Source: Arion vulgaris
Lineage: Eukaryota > Mollusca > Gastropoda > Stylommatophora > Arionidae
DNA: 64,000 nt
Direction: 5' to 3'
Assembly: GCA_020796225.1 (NCBI GenBank)
Contig: CM036754.1
Location: 41,143,779-41,207,778 of the forward strand
Position 1 is the first letter of the stretch, and each line of letters starts with the position of its first letter. This document shows, piece by piece, positions 10,322 to 21,300 of this stretch. Below the pieces are notes generated by a model. The model searched no databases and was not told the origin of the DNA. It worked only from the letters and a program-made list of their open reading frames with translations. A program made the position numbers and the translations under genes.

Positions 10322-12740
10322 TACTTCTTCTTCTTTGCGATCACTATTTTAATGATTATACCGTCAGACGCGTTCTTATGATGAAGTCGACTGTTGTCTA
10401 GAGCTTATCTCTGATGCCATATAGTTTTGATGATAATACCGTCAGACGCGTTCTATGATGAAGTAGACTGTTGGCTGGAGCTTATCTCTGATGCATCATA
10501 GTTTTGATGATAATACCGTCAGACGCGTTCTTATGATGAAGTCGACTGTTGTCTGGAGCTTATCTCTGATGCCATATAGTTTTGATGATAATACCGTCAG
10601 ACGCGTTCTTATGATGAAGTCGACTGTTGTCTAGAGCTTATCTCTGATGCCATATAGTTTTGATGATTATACCGTCAGACGCGTTCTTATGAGGAAGTCG
10701 ACTGTTGTCTGAAGCTTATCTCTGATGCCATATAGTTTTGATGATTATACCGTCAGACGCGTTCTTATGATGAAGTCGACTGTTGTCTGGAGCTCATCTC
10801 TAGTGTCATGTAGTTTTGATGATTATACCGTCAGACGCGTTCTTATGATGAAGTCGACTGTTGTCTGGAGCTCATCTCTAGTGTCATGTAGTTTTGATGA
10901 TTATACCGTCAGACGCGTTCTTATGAGGAAGTTGTCTGGAGCTCATCTCTGATGCCATATAGTTTTGATGATTATACCGTCAGACGCGTTCTTATGATGA
11001 AGTCGACTGTTGTCTAGAGCTTATCTCTGGTGTCATGTAGTTTTGATGATTATACCGTCAGACGCGTTCTTATGATGAAGTCGACTGTTGTCTAGAGCTT
11101 ATCTCTGATGCCATATAGTTTTGATGATTATACCGTCAGACGCGTTCTTATGAGGAAGTCGACTGTTGTCTGAAGCTTATCTCTGATGCCATATAGTTTT
11201 GATGATTATACCGTCAGACGCGTTCTTATGATGAAGTCGACTGTTGTCTGAAGCTTATCTCTGGTGTCATGTAGTTTTGATGATTATACCGTCAGACGCG
11301 TTCTTATGATGAAGTCGACTGTTGTCTGGAGCTCATCTCTAGTGTCATGTAGTTTTGATGATTATACCGTCAGACGCGTTCTTATGAGGAAGTTGTCTGG
11401 AGCTCATCTCTGATGCCATATAGTTTTGATGATTATACCGTCAGACGCGTTCTTATGAGGAAGTCGACTGTTGTCTGAAGCTTATCTTTGATGCCATATA
11501 GTTTTGATGATTATACCGTCAGACGCGTTCTTATGATGAAGTCGACTGTTGTCTGAAGCTTATCTCTGGTGTCATGTAGTTTTGATGATTATACCGTCAG
11601 ACGCGTTCTTATGATGAAGTCGACTGTTGTCTGGAGCTCATCTCTAGTGTCATGTAGTTTTGATGATTATACCGTCAGACGCGTTCTTATGAGGAAGTTG
11701 TCTGGAGCTCATCTCTGATGCCATATAGTTTTGATGATTATACCGTCAGACGCGTTCTTATGATGAAGTCGACTGTTGTCTAGAGCTTATCTCTGGTGTC
11801 ATGTAGTTTTGATGATTATACCGTCAGACGCGTTCTTATGATGAAGTCGACTGTTGTCTGGGGCTCATCTCTAGTGTCATGTAGTTTTGATGATTATACC
11901 GTCAGACGCGTTCTTATGAGGAAGTTGTCTGGAGCTCATCTCTGATGCCATATAGTTTTGATGATTATACCGTCAGACGCGTTCTTATGATGAAGTCGAC
12001 TGTTGTCTAGAGCTTATCTCTGGTGTCATGTAGTTTTGATGATTATACCGTCAGACGCGTTCTTATGATGAAGTCGACTGTTGTCTGAAGCTTATCTCTG
12101 GTGTCATGTAGTTTTGATGATTATACCGTCAGACGCGTTCTTATGATGAAGTCGACTGTTGTCTGGAGCTCATCTCTAGTGTCATGTAGTTTTGATGATT
12201 ATACCGTCAGACGCGTTCTTATGATGAAGTCGACTGTTGTCTGGAGCTTATCTCTGATGCCATATAGTTTTGATGATTATACCGTCAGACGCGTTCTTAT
12301 GATGAAGTCGACTGTTGTCTAGAGCTTATCTCGGATGCCATATAGTTTTGATGATTATACCGTCAGACGCGTTCTTATGAGGAAGTCGACTGTTGTCTAG
12401 AGCTTATCGCTGGTGCCATATAGTTTTGATGATTATACCGTCAGACGCGTTCTTATGAGGAAGTCGACTGTTGTCTAGAGCTTATCTCTGATGCCATATA
12501 GTTTTGATGATTATACCGTCAGACGCGTTCTTATGAGGAAGTCGACTGTTGTCTGGAGCTCATCTCTGATGCCATATAGTTTTGATGATTATACCGTCAT
12601 GCGCGTTTTTATGATGAAGTCGACTGTTGTCGGGAGCTCATCTCTGATGCCATATAGTTTTGATGATTATACCGTCAGACGCGTTCTTATGATGAAGTCG
12701 ACTGTTGTCTGGAGCCCATCTCTGGTGCCATGTAGTTTTG
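10322..12740. repeat. 78-bp tandem array, about 31 copies, inside a rep-F relative
   Basis: The unit contains 'agttttgatgattataccgt', 'cagacgcgttcttatgatga' and 'agtcgactgttgtctggagc'. A 71-bp variant lacking 'tcgactg' recurs at 10925, 11386, 11691 and 11918, spacings of 461, 305 and 227 bp (6, 4 and 3 units). This shows block-wise, higher-order duplication. The array starts at a CTT run at 10324 and ends in a rep-F-like head. Frames stay open because 78 is a multiple of three (26-residue repeats with SFDDYTVRRVL); there is no sign of a real gene. Confidence 0.95.
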
Positions 12741-12930
12741 AGTGTAGTGTTGAGTTGTAGGGCCAGCATTCCTTTATAGGAAGCAAACATAGGTAACAGT
12801 TTTGCACATGTTCTGTGGTTTGTTCAGCGGTGCCACAGGGACACGAAGGGGTAACACAAGTCGTAGCCTGCGTAGGTGTTTGTTCAGTCTGTTATGCCCT
12901 GTTCTGAGTCGAAAGATGATAGTATGTCCT
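12741..12930 (-). mobile_element. rep-F-like head
   Basis: 'tcgtagcctgcgtaggtgtt', 'tgttcagtctg' and 'ctgagtcgaaagatgat' align with the rep-F copy at 58280-58345. Together with the CTT run at 10324, this suggests that the whole 10322-12930 interval is one rep-F relative with its middle amplified. 12931-13212 holds nothing I recognise. Confidence 0.5.
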
Positions 12931-13212
12931 TGTCTGTCGAGTGTGTGGTGGAGGCTAATACATTACATCTGCGCCACAAAGACCTCAGCATCCGCCCCTA
13001 CAATTACAAAAATATCAATTGAACTCTGTACACTTAACTTAGCCTATATCCGCGGTATATATCCGTATTATATTCAGTTTACAACGACCCATTGCAACAA
13101 GAAGGCACTGTGCTGTAATATGTAATGAATACCTATTATTTTAGATTTAAACACACACAAGTAACAGAAGGATTACACTAAATACAAACAGTATAGACCA
13201 ATATCTCACACA

Positions 13213-13400
13213 CCAGTGGTTCTCAATTTTTTTAAGTTGGTACCTCGCTTGCAAATTAGGAAAGGCTCAACCTCCCTCTCTTTTTTTCCCTCGTTTTTCC
13301 TCCTCCGAATAAACTGTAATGTTTCATGGAGCAAACGAAAAAAAATTGCATACGACCAAGTACTGATTGCAGAAAACACGAATTTCTCCAGGACCATTTG
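13213..13400. mobile_element. Possible hAT terminal fragment
   Basis: It begins 'cagtggttctcaattttt', the same terminal sequence as the hAT-type element at 49200. The opposite terminus is not visible downstream, so this is at best a one-ended relic. Confidence 0.4.
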
Positions 13401-13459
13401 AGCTTAGTTAACATCAAGGGAGAGGGAGTACAACATGAAAATAAATATAATCAAGATAG

Positions 13460-13728
13460 AGATAATATACAATGGCAATAAGTAGACAACCAGACAACCT
13501 TACAATAAAACTCCAGAACATAGAAATAAAACAAACAATTGAGGCCAAATACTTAGGAGAAATTTTCACAGCAGACGGAAGTATCGATAGCAAAATCAGC
13601 AATCGTTGCACAAAAGCTAACCAGGTACCGGGACAGTTAACAACCACTGTTATCACATAAAGAGATACCGCTAAAAACTAAAGCAAATCTTATAAGAACG
13701 ATTTTCTGGCCAGCACTATATTACCAGT
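13460..13728 (+). mobile_element. LINE-X fragment, left part of a nested pair
   Basis: Encodes MAISRQPDNLTIKLQNIEIK, then EAKYLGEIFTADGSIDSKI, SNRCTKAN and, after a frameshift near 13650, IFWPALYYQS. This is the region after the RT active site in non-LTR elements (the KYLG motif is typical). It breaks at the 13-bp string ctatattaccagt (13716-13728) and resumes at 14907. Confidence 0.8.
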
Positions 13729-14906
13729 CATATCGTCACGCTGAGATCCATTATAGAAGAATCAATTGAATTCTAGTCACCACTAGTGATACATTTTATA
13801 GACTTTCAGAAAGCGTTTGATAGTCTTCATCGTTCTACTCTCTGGGAGATTCTTAAGACCTACGGCTTCCAGGAAAAAAAAACAACAACATTATAAAAGC
13901 CTTCTATTCTGAAGCATCCTGCTGTGTAAGAACAGATGCAGGAAACTCAGACTGGTTCACAGTCAATTCGGGTGTGAAGCAGGGCTGCGTTATGTCACCT
14001 ATGCTTTTTGGGATAGCTATAGACTGGATCATACGCAAATGCAACCAAGATGATCAACTAGGCATCAAATCGCTTAATAACAGCAGACTATTTGATCTTG
14101 ACTTTGCCGATGACGTGGCCATATTGAATTCAACCACACAAGCAACCCACAAACTAACGAGCAATCTTTGCACACTTGCAGAACAGGTTGGTCTCCAGAT
14201 TAATTCTGCCAAGACCAAAATTATGGACCTCACAAACTCGACAGACAACATCGTAATAAATGGCCAAACACTGGAGAAAGTTGAACATTTTACATATTTG
14301 GGTAGTAAAGTGTCAAACAACGGAGACACGATGAAAGAAATAAACTCTTGTATTGCTATAGCAGCTAGTGCCTTCACTAAATTAACGAATATTTGGCAAT
14401 CTCAAGACCTTAGTATATGCACAAAAGTTAAATTATTTAGGTGATGTGTGATTCCTGTACTGACCTACGGTTGTGAAAGTTGGAAATCAACAAAGAAAAT
14501 TGATAAGAAACTGTACAGTTTTGAGAATAAATGTCTCAGAAAATTATTAAAAGTAAAATAGAATGATTTCGTTTCTAACAACACAGTGAGAGATATAACA
14601 CACCAACAACACGTATCAAATATTATAAGGAAACGAAGGTGGAAATATTTAGGTCATGTTCTTAGACCAGACGAAAAGAGACTAAATCGACAAGTCCTTA
14701 TGTGGTCACCAGTTGGGAAAAGAAAACGTGAAGACCAAAGACCACTCTTCGAAGAACCATCCAACAAGAAAGTAAACTATTGGGATGTAAAACCATACAA
14801 GATCTCCAACTGCTAGCAAAACTGCTAGCAACGAACCGCATCACATGGAGATCTAAAACCTCTGCCCTATGTGCCGCCTTTGGCACGAAAGGAACAAACT
14901 AACTAA
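13729..14906 (+). mobile_element. LINE-R: 5'-truncated RTE-like retrotransposon
   Basis: Contains RT motifs in order: TLRSIIEES, FIDFQKAFDSLHRSTLWEIL, then (after a frameshift in a poly-A run near 13880) VKQGCVMSPMLFGIAIDWII, LDFADDVAIL with the catalytic FADD at 14103-14114, and VEHFTYLGSKVS. A stop falls at 14442, followed by VIPVLTYGCESW, IIRKRRWKYLGHVLRPDEKR and LNRQVLMWSPVGKRKR. The order and C-terminal block fit the RTE group. At least one frameshift and several stops make it inactive. The 3' end is 'ggaacaaactaactaac'. It is flanked by 13-bp direct repeats with one mismatch (13716-13728, 14907-14919). Confidence 0.85.
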
Positions 14907-15310
14907 CTATGTTACCAGTGTCAAACATGGCCATTAACAGCAGCTAATGAGCGGTAAATCATAATGACGGAGATGATGTGTCTTAGAAGAGCTGCAGGTG
15001 AGACAAAATTAGAAATGAAGAAATCAGAGGAAGACTGGATGTGAAACTAGTCTTGCAATTAATAAAAAAACCCAACAGATTAAATGGTTTGGACACTTGA
15101 CAAGAATGCCCTGGTATCGCCTACCACAGAGAACCACACAGAAAAAGTATAACGAGTACAAAGCAAGAGGAAGACCACACAAAAGATGGAGCAAACAGCC
15201 TTACGAAAATGAGTATCAGTTTACAAATTGCCTTAAAACAAGCACACACAAGATCACTCAACCCCCGCCCCAACACTTCTATAAAGAAGTAAATGGTGGA
15301 AGAGAAGAAT
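14907..15310 (+). mobile_element. LINE-X fragment, right part of the nested pair
   Basis: Resumes with CYQCQTWPLTAANER, CLRRAAG, then QQ/NRLNGLD-type remnants, RMPWYRLPQRTTQKKYNEYK and ARGRPHKRW, the usual C-terminal block (GHxxRM...GRPxKRW) of non-LTR elements. Joined to 13460-13728 it continues one element. Stops and frameshifts are present. 15311-15640 holds no other recognised feature. Confidence 0.8.
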
Positions 15311-15639
15311 AAAAAGCGTCACGCTTTTCCTGGTACAGCTTCACACTTCCCCTCGTACAGCTACATACCTCCCTTGGTACAACTTCACGTCTTCCCTGGG
15401 GAGACGCGCGTACCAGGCTGAGGACCACCACCACACACGCAATATCTCAAATAGACAGAGAACAAGCTACATAGAATAAGTCAAACCTGTTACAGCATGA
15501 CTTTCAGGTTTAATAACTATAGCTTTCTTCTGTAGTTCGTATCTGTGTGCGGTCAAACAGGTCTGAATACTGCACAACTCGTTAGTATAATGTGATTGAC
15601 TGGCATAGGCGAGCATGTCTCTCCATAAACGTATGTTTT

Positions 15640-15735
15640 TGAGTACTAATCCCCCTCCCCCATTTACGGCATGTGGTAGGTATTGGTGGTTCTATTCTTT
15701 ACCCCGATTTCGGGCTCCGGTAACCACACGGTCGT
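15640..15735 (-). mobile_element. SINE-2/SINE-4 head fragment
   Basis: 'tacggcatgtggtaggtatt', 'ggtggttctattctttac' and 'ccggtaaccac' match the shared head in reverse. Confidence 0.6.
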
Positions 15736-15789
15736 CAGATTTATATTTTCTGTCGTTTTTTTTTACTCTTTATCGGACAGGAGAGACGT

Positions 15790-16100
15790 ATAGGCTTGCA
15801 TCAATAGTATCGATGGTTGGGGAGTTGAAGATGGATACGGTGGATGGTCTTCGGTCTCTTTGCAACTATCTGTTGGATGAAGACACTAAAATAGATGTTG
15901 AATCGACCCAGCGATGCATTTTGGAGTAACCCGTTGAACAAGTAGAACTTAGATGCCTGAGGGGCAGAGTGAGGAGTATGTTTAACTAGCGAGCCACGGG
16001 AACCATCAGTATGCATACTCATCTATATCTATTGAGGGAGACTGAGAATCTATGGGTCTTCCTGGAGTGCAATGACGTCAGTTCAGTAACTAATAACGAA
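15790..16100 (+). repeat. rep-H copy
   Basis: 'gaagacactaaaatagatgt', 'tgaatcgacccagcgatgca', 'gcgagccacgggaaccatca' and 'gagtgcaatgacgtcagtt' recur at 59495-59770 in the same orientation and at 16612-16830 and 55005-55135 in reverse. It is probably a retroposon of unknown class. 16101-16534 is otherwise unassigned. Confidence 0.75.
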
Positions 16101-16534
16101 GTGCAATGATGATGATCTTATCAATAAATTATCCAAACAAAGATTAACTATTAGAAGGTGAGCATGCTGATTGTTCCCATGTCTCGCTGGTCAACCCCAC
16201 TCCTCATTCTTTAATCTTTCCCCGAAATGAACAATCCTGCTCAAGAAACATCTGATTGTCTATTCCTACAATCTCCAAACATACGTGTCATCACTTTCTG
16301 TGCAACATGTGGTTCCCGCAGTAGCAGTCATCACTTTATGTGTACGCATTCAATGGGAAGTTGCTAAGCAACAACAGTAATAGCCGCTTTGCAATCATAA
16401 ACAGCTCAATTATGTGTGTTATTGATGCTATATATATGTATATATGTATTAACAGCAGCTGTCCTCTTGTGATATATGTATAGTACTATCAGCTGTGTCG
16501 TTGTAATACGCAGATAATATAATGGGCATCTGGT

Positions 16535-16612
16535 CTATGAGAGGGAGAAATTCTGAAGGACTGTTGGGGTGGCAAAGTTCTGCTCAGGACAAGCTATTTG
16601 ATGATGATGAAT
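16535..16612 (+). mobile_element. LINE-Y 3' terminus
   Basis: 'aattctgaaggactgttggg', 'gtggcaaagttctgctcagg' and 'acaagctatttgatgatgat' are the 3' end of LINE-Y, with its ATG-repeat tail (compare 18714-18780 in reverse). Confidence 0.75.
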
Positions 16613-16830
16613 ATACTTGGTTATTGGTTGCGGAACTAACGCCACCGCACTCCAGGCAGACTCATGGGTGCTCAGTCTCCACCAACAGATTTTGAAGGTT
16701 ATGCTTACTGATGGTTCCTGTGGCTCGCTGGTTAAACATACTTCTCTCTCTGCACCTCAAGCAGCCAGATCTACTTTAACAACGTGTAGTTCCAAACTCT
16801 TGACATCGCTGGATTGATTCTGTATCAATT
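16613..16830 (-). repeat. rep-H copy, reverse
   Basis: 'tgcggaactaacgccaccgc', 'actccaggcagactcatggg', 'tgatggttcctgtggctcgc' and 'gacatcgctggattgattc' are the reverse of rep-H. 16831-17400 has no recognised feature. Confidence 0.75.
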
Positions 16831-17424
16831 TGAGCGTCCTCACCCAACAGTATGTAGTCAAGAGACTGACGAACATCCCCTTTATCCATTCTATAGATAA
16901 CTAAGAGTTTACAAAAAAGAAAACACCCACTTCAAAGTTCCACATCTGGAGTTTTACTGTAGCATGATATCAGATCTGATTGGTCATAGGGAGGCTGTCA
17001 GATCTGACTTTTGCAACTCATCTTGTACATAAAATAGAACTGTTCTCATTCCTTCTCTCATTCCACATGTCTTATTTTTCTATGATCAGCTTCTGCTATG
17101 CGATTACTCCGCTATGGGTCGGATCATAAACTAGGCGGGACACTGGAGGTCTTCACTGGTCTGCCGTAGTTTGTTATGATGTGGTTGTTTCTTTTGACCA
17201 TATTTCCACTCTACCTCCGCTCAGGCTGGGACAGAATGTGCTCTGATGACTGCTTTGGTGCACCACATGTGCAGACAGCGGAGTTTCTGAGACGTATTCT
17301 ATGAATCGAAGTTAAGACCACAGTGTCCCGTTCTAAGTCTGACGACTGTAGTCTGTGCTTTTCTGTGCATTCCACATGTAATTGTTTTCGTAAATGTGTA
17401 TTTCAATCACAGTATATCGTTTTT

Positions 17425-17525
17425 CCATTCTGTCTCGGTTGACATTGCTGTGTTGACATTACTGTCTTGGTTGACATTAATGTCTTGATTGACATTGCTG
17501 TGTTGGTTGACATTGCTGTATTGTC
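17425..17525. repeat. Imperfect short tandem repeat
   Basis: Variants of 'ttgacattgctgtgttggt' are repeated about five times. 17526-17700 is unassigned. Confidence 0.7.
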
Positions 17526-17879
17526 TTCCATATTATGAAGTACATTAAATGTCGATGTAGTTGGGTAACTTACGGGAGTTAAGAGAGTTGAACGATTATG
17601 ACCTGATATGGAAAACAATTAATTGTTAGAAAGGCGGCAGAACGACAACAATGAAAATATTTCGTGAAGCTTGTGTCAAACATGACACGAAGAGGACATA
17701 TAGATAGATGAGTCATCTGATCAGCTTTTATTTCTCATGTTTGTTGGCCTACACGCTGTGATATAACCAAATATACAAGAACAAAAAGCTTATAACATGT
17801 GTTTGTGCAAACACTGTTCGATCGAACCTTACCTGATTATTCTGTGTCTAGCAAAAGAAGCGCTTGTGTAAGATACTCT

Positions 17880-18030
17880 CAGTAAAGCCATTTTCCGAAT
17901 GGCTAGTGGTTGAGTGCGCAAGAACGTTCGTATTGCTAGGCTAAACAATGGGTGCCGTAAGAAATAAGGGTAAGTGGTTCGAATCTGTGTTTGGTAATTT
18001 GTTTTTTTCGGAAGCTGACAATACTTGTAA
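17880..18030 (+). mobile_element. SINE-J, tRNA-like
   Basis: 'atggctagtggttgagtgcg' resembles a tRNA A box and 'gtggttcgaatctg' a B box. A second copy with 'ggcaatgggtgccgtaagaa' and 'gtggttcgaatcctttgttt' is at 60740-60840. Two copies with the same body argue for a SINE, not a tRNA gene. A rep-I fragment in reverse follows at 18030-18110; 18111-18460 is unassigned. Confidence 0.6.
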
Positions 18031-18457
18031 ACTGTCTATTGATTGATTCATCATATAACCAAAACAAGGTTCGTCTATCGGTTGAAAATGACGTGCCTTA
18101 GTGTAACCATGCTTTAATCCACGATATTTAATCCGCAAACAATGAACCTGATCACAAACAAAATGACATCTGACAGTATTCAAACTTTCCAACATAATTA
18201 CAATACTGCTGGTATTTAGCACAGATCTGACGAGAACAATTATCTACTGATGTTATCATGGACTGACTGGCTATAGCCAGAACGTATCCCATAGATATAA
18301 TACAATACGTGAAATGTCAACGCTCAATTTGGATTTCTAAATTAGACATTGGAATGTGGTCTTTTAGTAGAACATAGTGGAATACATGGTGTACATTGCC
18401 CCGGTAGCATATGTTATCGTAGGCCGGGGTTTGAACCTTTGTATTTATAAATCAGCC

Positions 18458-18460
<3 letters not shown>

Positions 18461-18488
<28 letters not shown>
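18461..18488. repeat. (CT)n microsatellite
   Basis: Pure CT dinucleotide run. Confidence 0.95.
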
Positions 18489-18569
18489 TCTTCCCTTTTT
18501 GTTCTCTAAAGTAATTTGAGAGTCTGTGTTGCTCGCTTATCGTTCTAAATGTATTATCGGAATATTTTT

Positions 18570-19385
18570 TCTAAATATCTCTGATCTCAGTGTAGGTGAG
18601 ATAGTTTCTAAATATCTCTGATCTCAGTGTAGGTGAGATAGTTTCTAGTTTTATCGGAGATGGACGATAAAACGGTTGTCCTGTGTTCAATTTGAGCACA
18701 TAAAAGAAACATTCATCATCCTCATCAAACAGCTTGTCCTGAGCAGAACTTTGCCACCCCAACAGTCCTCCGGAATTTTTCTCTCATAGGCCAGATGTCT
18801 TGCCTCTGTAGCCGTCATGTTCAAACCATCAGTTGCATCCTGAATCCATCTTCTCCGTGGTCTTCCTCTTCTTCTCTTTGCTGGTATGTCTCCTTCCATG
18901 ATGGTCTTCTCCAGCCCTTCATTTCTTTTTATATGTCCAAAATATCTCAATTTTCTCTTTCTTATTTGTAGAATCAGCCAGTTTTCTTTGATTTTGAGTT
19001 CTTTCTGGATAGATCTATTTGTTCTCTTCTCTGTCCAAGATATACGAAGGACTCTTCTGTAACACTTATAATCAAAAGCACATATATGTTTTTCCACTGC
19101 TCTATTAAATGTCCATGCTTCACACCCATACGTTGCCACTGGGAAAGAAACATTGACAGTTAAAAATCGAGACCAGGCTGGAAGCGCTGCACGGGCGAAA
19201 TTCATTAGAAAGGTTAAAAATAAAAATTCGTACAAAATATTTTCATCGTCTTCAAAACTACATAGGGGACCCTCGCTGGTGCTACATAGTTGGTGTGCTG
19301 CCGTTGAGACTTGCCTGTGTAAGAAAGAGATCAGAGTGCACATGGTTACTTACCGAAGTGCAATGATGAAGGTCCTATCACTCAA
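18570..19385 (+). mobile_element. SINE-3 split by a LINE-Y insertion
   Basis: 18570-18702 carries the SINE-3 5' part (with a short internal duplication of 'ctgatctcagtgtaggtgag'). 19155-19385 carries the 3' part ('ggggaccctcgctggtgcta', 'aagaaagagatcagagtgca', 'gaagtgcaatgatgaaggtc'). The interruption is precisely defined by an 11-bp target duplication. Confidence 0.85.
18714..19143 (-). mobile_element. LINE-Y, 5'-truncated insertion with 11-bp target duplication
   Basis: The minus strand has one open frame through the element: PVATYGCEAWTFNRAVEKHI, CAFDYKCYRRVLRISWTEKR, IKENWLILQIRKRKLRYFGH, IKRNEGLEKTIMEGDIPAKR and RRGRPRRRWIQDATDGLNMT. This is the conserved C-terminal region of a non-LTR retrotransposon ORF after the RT. 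The 3' end carries an ATG-type tail. Exact repeats aaagaaacatt at 18703-18713 and 19144-19154 are the target duplication. The intact frame suggests a fairly recent insertion. Confidence 0.88.
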
Positions 19386-19399
19386 ACTTCTTTTTCTTG

Positions 19400-19500
19400 T
19401 TCGCTATGAATTCAGGCGTAGTCTTGTGCCTTGTATTGTGCTTTTTAACTGATTTATGCGTGAAGGCATACTTTTCTTATCATTACCGTAATGGAGTCGC
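19400..19500 (+). repeat. Dispersed repeat, two copies
   Basis: 'gctatgaattcaggcgtagt' to 'gcgtgaaggcatacttttct' is matched at 20325-20400 by 'gctatgaactcagacgtagt' to 'gagtgaaggcctgctttcct'. Class unknown. Confidence 0.55.
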
Positions 19501-19529
19501 TGATAGCGAAGTTGATAGTCACATCAGAT

Positions 19530-19860
19530 GTGCTGGCACAATGTACAATCGTTCTTAGGCTCAGATCACATACTTCTTCTTCGAACGCTCGATACAAACC
19601 ACTGTGTTTGTATGTGATCTGAACCTAAGCAGCGATTGCAGTTGTGCCAGTTATGCGCCTTCAAGCATGCCACCACATCCGATTTCTGCCATGCTTTTTA
19701 TTTACTAGGGTAGCTTCCTAGGTCTTACATCAGTCGCCTCTTACAACATGCTCTGTAGGTCGCAGTGGTACTATTTTTGCTTCCTAGCGGGCTCCGGCAC
19801 CACACTTCGAGATCACATACAGAACACAAAGAGTTGTTTAACTAGTGGTTGATATGGCAG
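19530..19860 (+). mobile_element. Older SINE-1 3' part, interrupted
   Basis: 19530-19573 ('ggcacaatgtacaatcgttc', 'aggctcagatcacatac') and 19810-19858 ('gatcacatacagaacacaaa', 'gtggttgatatggcag') are two halves of a plus-strand SINE-1 tail. Confidence 0.8.
19574..19809 (-). mobile_element. Younger SINE-1 nested in SINE-1
   Basis: A complete minus-strand copy, flanked by exact 11-bp repeats agatcacatac (19563-19573 and 19810-19820). 19861-20500 holds only the small dispersed repeat noted at 19400. Confidence 0.88.
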
Positions 19861-20504
19861 TTTTATCAATTCTTAGTAGTTTTTTTTTTGGTATCCATTT
19901 AAAACTGGATCGATCTGAAAGGCATTACCTTCACGATGGAAAAAAAAACCAAATCCCACTGTTGAATATTGAAACGGTATATTTATTCAAAGGTTAACCC
20001 TCTTTCCGGATTGGTCACAACTTCACAAGCACTTGTTTTGTTTGTGTGTCCACGTCTTCCGTTGTATTTCCCTGAGATATCCGGTCAGCAGAAACAGTTG
20101 GTCTGATTTCGTTGTCTGTGGGAATTTGGCTGACAGACTTAATAGTAGAAATATGAAGACTTTAAGTCTCAAGTCGGGGCCAACAAGAATTTGTCATGTA
20201 GGTGTTAAATGAGCTCTGTCAGGGGATACACTTCTGAACTCTAGCTTGGACTCCGTCACTTCCACCTACTGAATCTAACTTTCTTCTTCATTTTGTCTAC
20301 ATCAAGTTTTCTTGCGTTTACCTGCTATGAACTCAGACGTAGTCAATGCGTCTAGTATGGCGCTTCTGACTTATTTTCTTGAGTGAAGGCCTGCTTTCCT
20401 TTTTATTAGTGAACCCTCGCCATACAGGCGGTTCTCCAACTTCAGAGGTTACACATGTGATTTGGAAATACGTAATGTGTTAAAATATCTTAATGGATGA
20501 CGTT

Positions 20505-21300
20505 TCAGTGATGATGGTGGGGATAAGGTGAATGAATGGTGGTGGTGGTGGTGGATATGCAGATGGTGAATGTGGTAGTGGTATAAGATGGGAATTATGA
20601 TGGTGGTATGGGGATGGTCAGCTTTGAGAATAGATGTCTCCGAAAATTATTAAAAGTAAAATGGAGTGATTTCGTTTCTAACAACACAGTGAGAGATAGA
20701 ACACACCAACAACCCGTATCAAATATTATAAGGAAACGAAGGTGGAAATATTTAGTCATGTTCTTAGATCAGACGAAAAGAGACTAAATCGACAAGTCCT
20801 TATGTGGTCACCAGTTCGGAAAAGAAAACACGGAAGACCAAAGACTTTTCTTCGAAAAACCATCCAACAAGAAAGTAAACTATTGGGATGTAAAACCATA
20901 CAAGATCTCCAACTGCTAGCAACGAACCGCATCACATGGAGATCTAAAACCTCTGCCCTATGTGCCGCTTTGGCACGAAAGGAACAAACCTAACTATGGG
21001 GATGGTTAAGATGATGGTGGTAGGGGAAGGGTGAAGATGATAGTGGAGGGGATGGTATTGGGATGGCGAAGGAAGGTGGTGGTGGGATGGTAATGATGAT
21101 GGTTGGAGTAGGAGGATTGTGATGTAGTGATTGTGGCGGTAGTGGTGGTATGGGGATGGTGAAGATGATAGTAGTGATGTGACAATGATTATGATGGTGG
21201 AGGTAGGACGATGATGATGGTTGTGATGTAATGATGATGATTGTGACTGGTATGGAGATGGTGATGATGATGGTGAGGTATGGTGACGATGGTGGGGATA
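20505..21300. repeat. GATGGTGG-rich simple repeat
   Basis: Degenerate 'gatggtggtgg', 'gatgatgatggt' sequence interrupted by a LINE insertion at 20619-20994. Not coding. 21301-21640 is unassigned. Confidence 0.9.
20619..20994 (+). mobile_element. LINE-R 3' end with 12-bp target duplication
   Basis: Nearly identical to the 3' third of the LINE-R copy at 14510-14906: SFENRCLRKLLKVKW, IIRKRRWKYL, then a one-base frameshift near 20755, RRPKTFLRKTIQQ-type C-terminus and TNRITWRSKTSALCAALARK. The ends are set by exact repeats tatggggatggt at 20607-20618 and 20995-21006. The element is 376 bp and heavily 5'-truncated. Confidence 0.9.

Noticed and set aside
10725..12760. 26-residue repeat protein (SFDDYTVRRVL units)
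   Set aside because: 78-bp array is divisible by three; 71-bp variants break the frame, and stops appear in most stretches.
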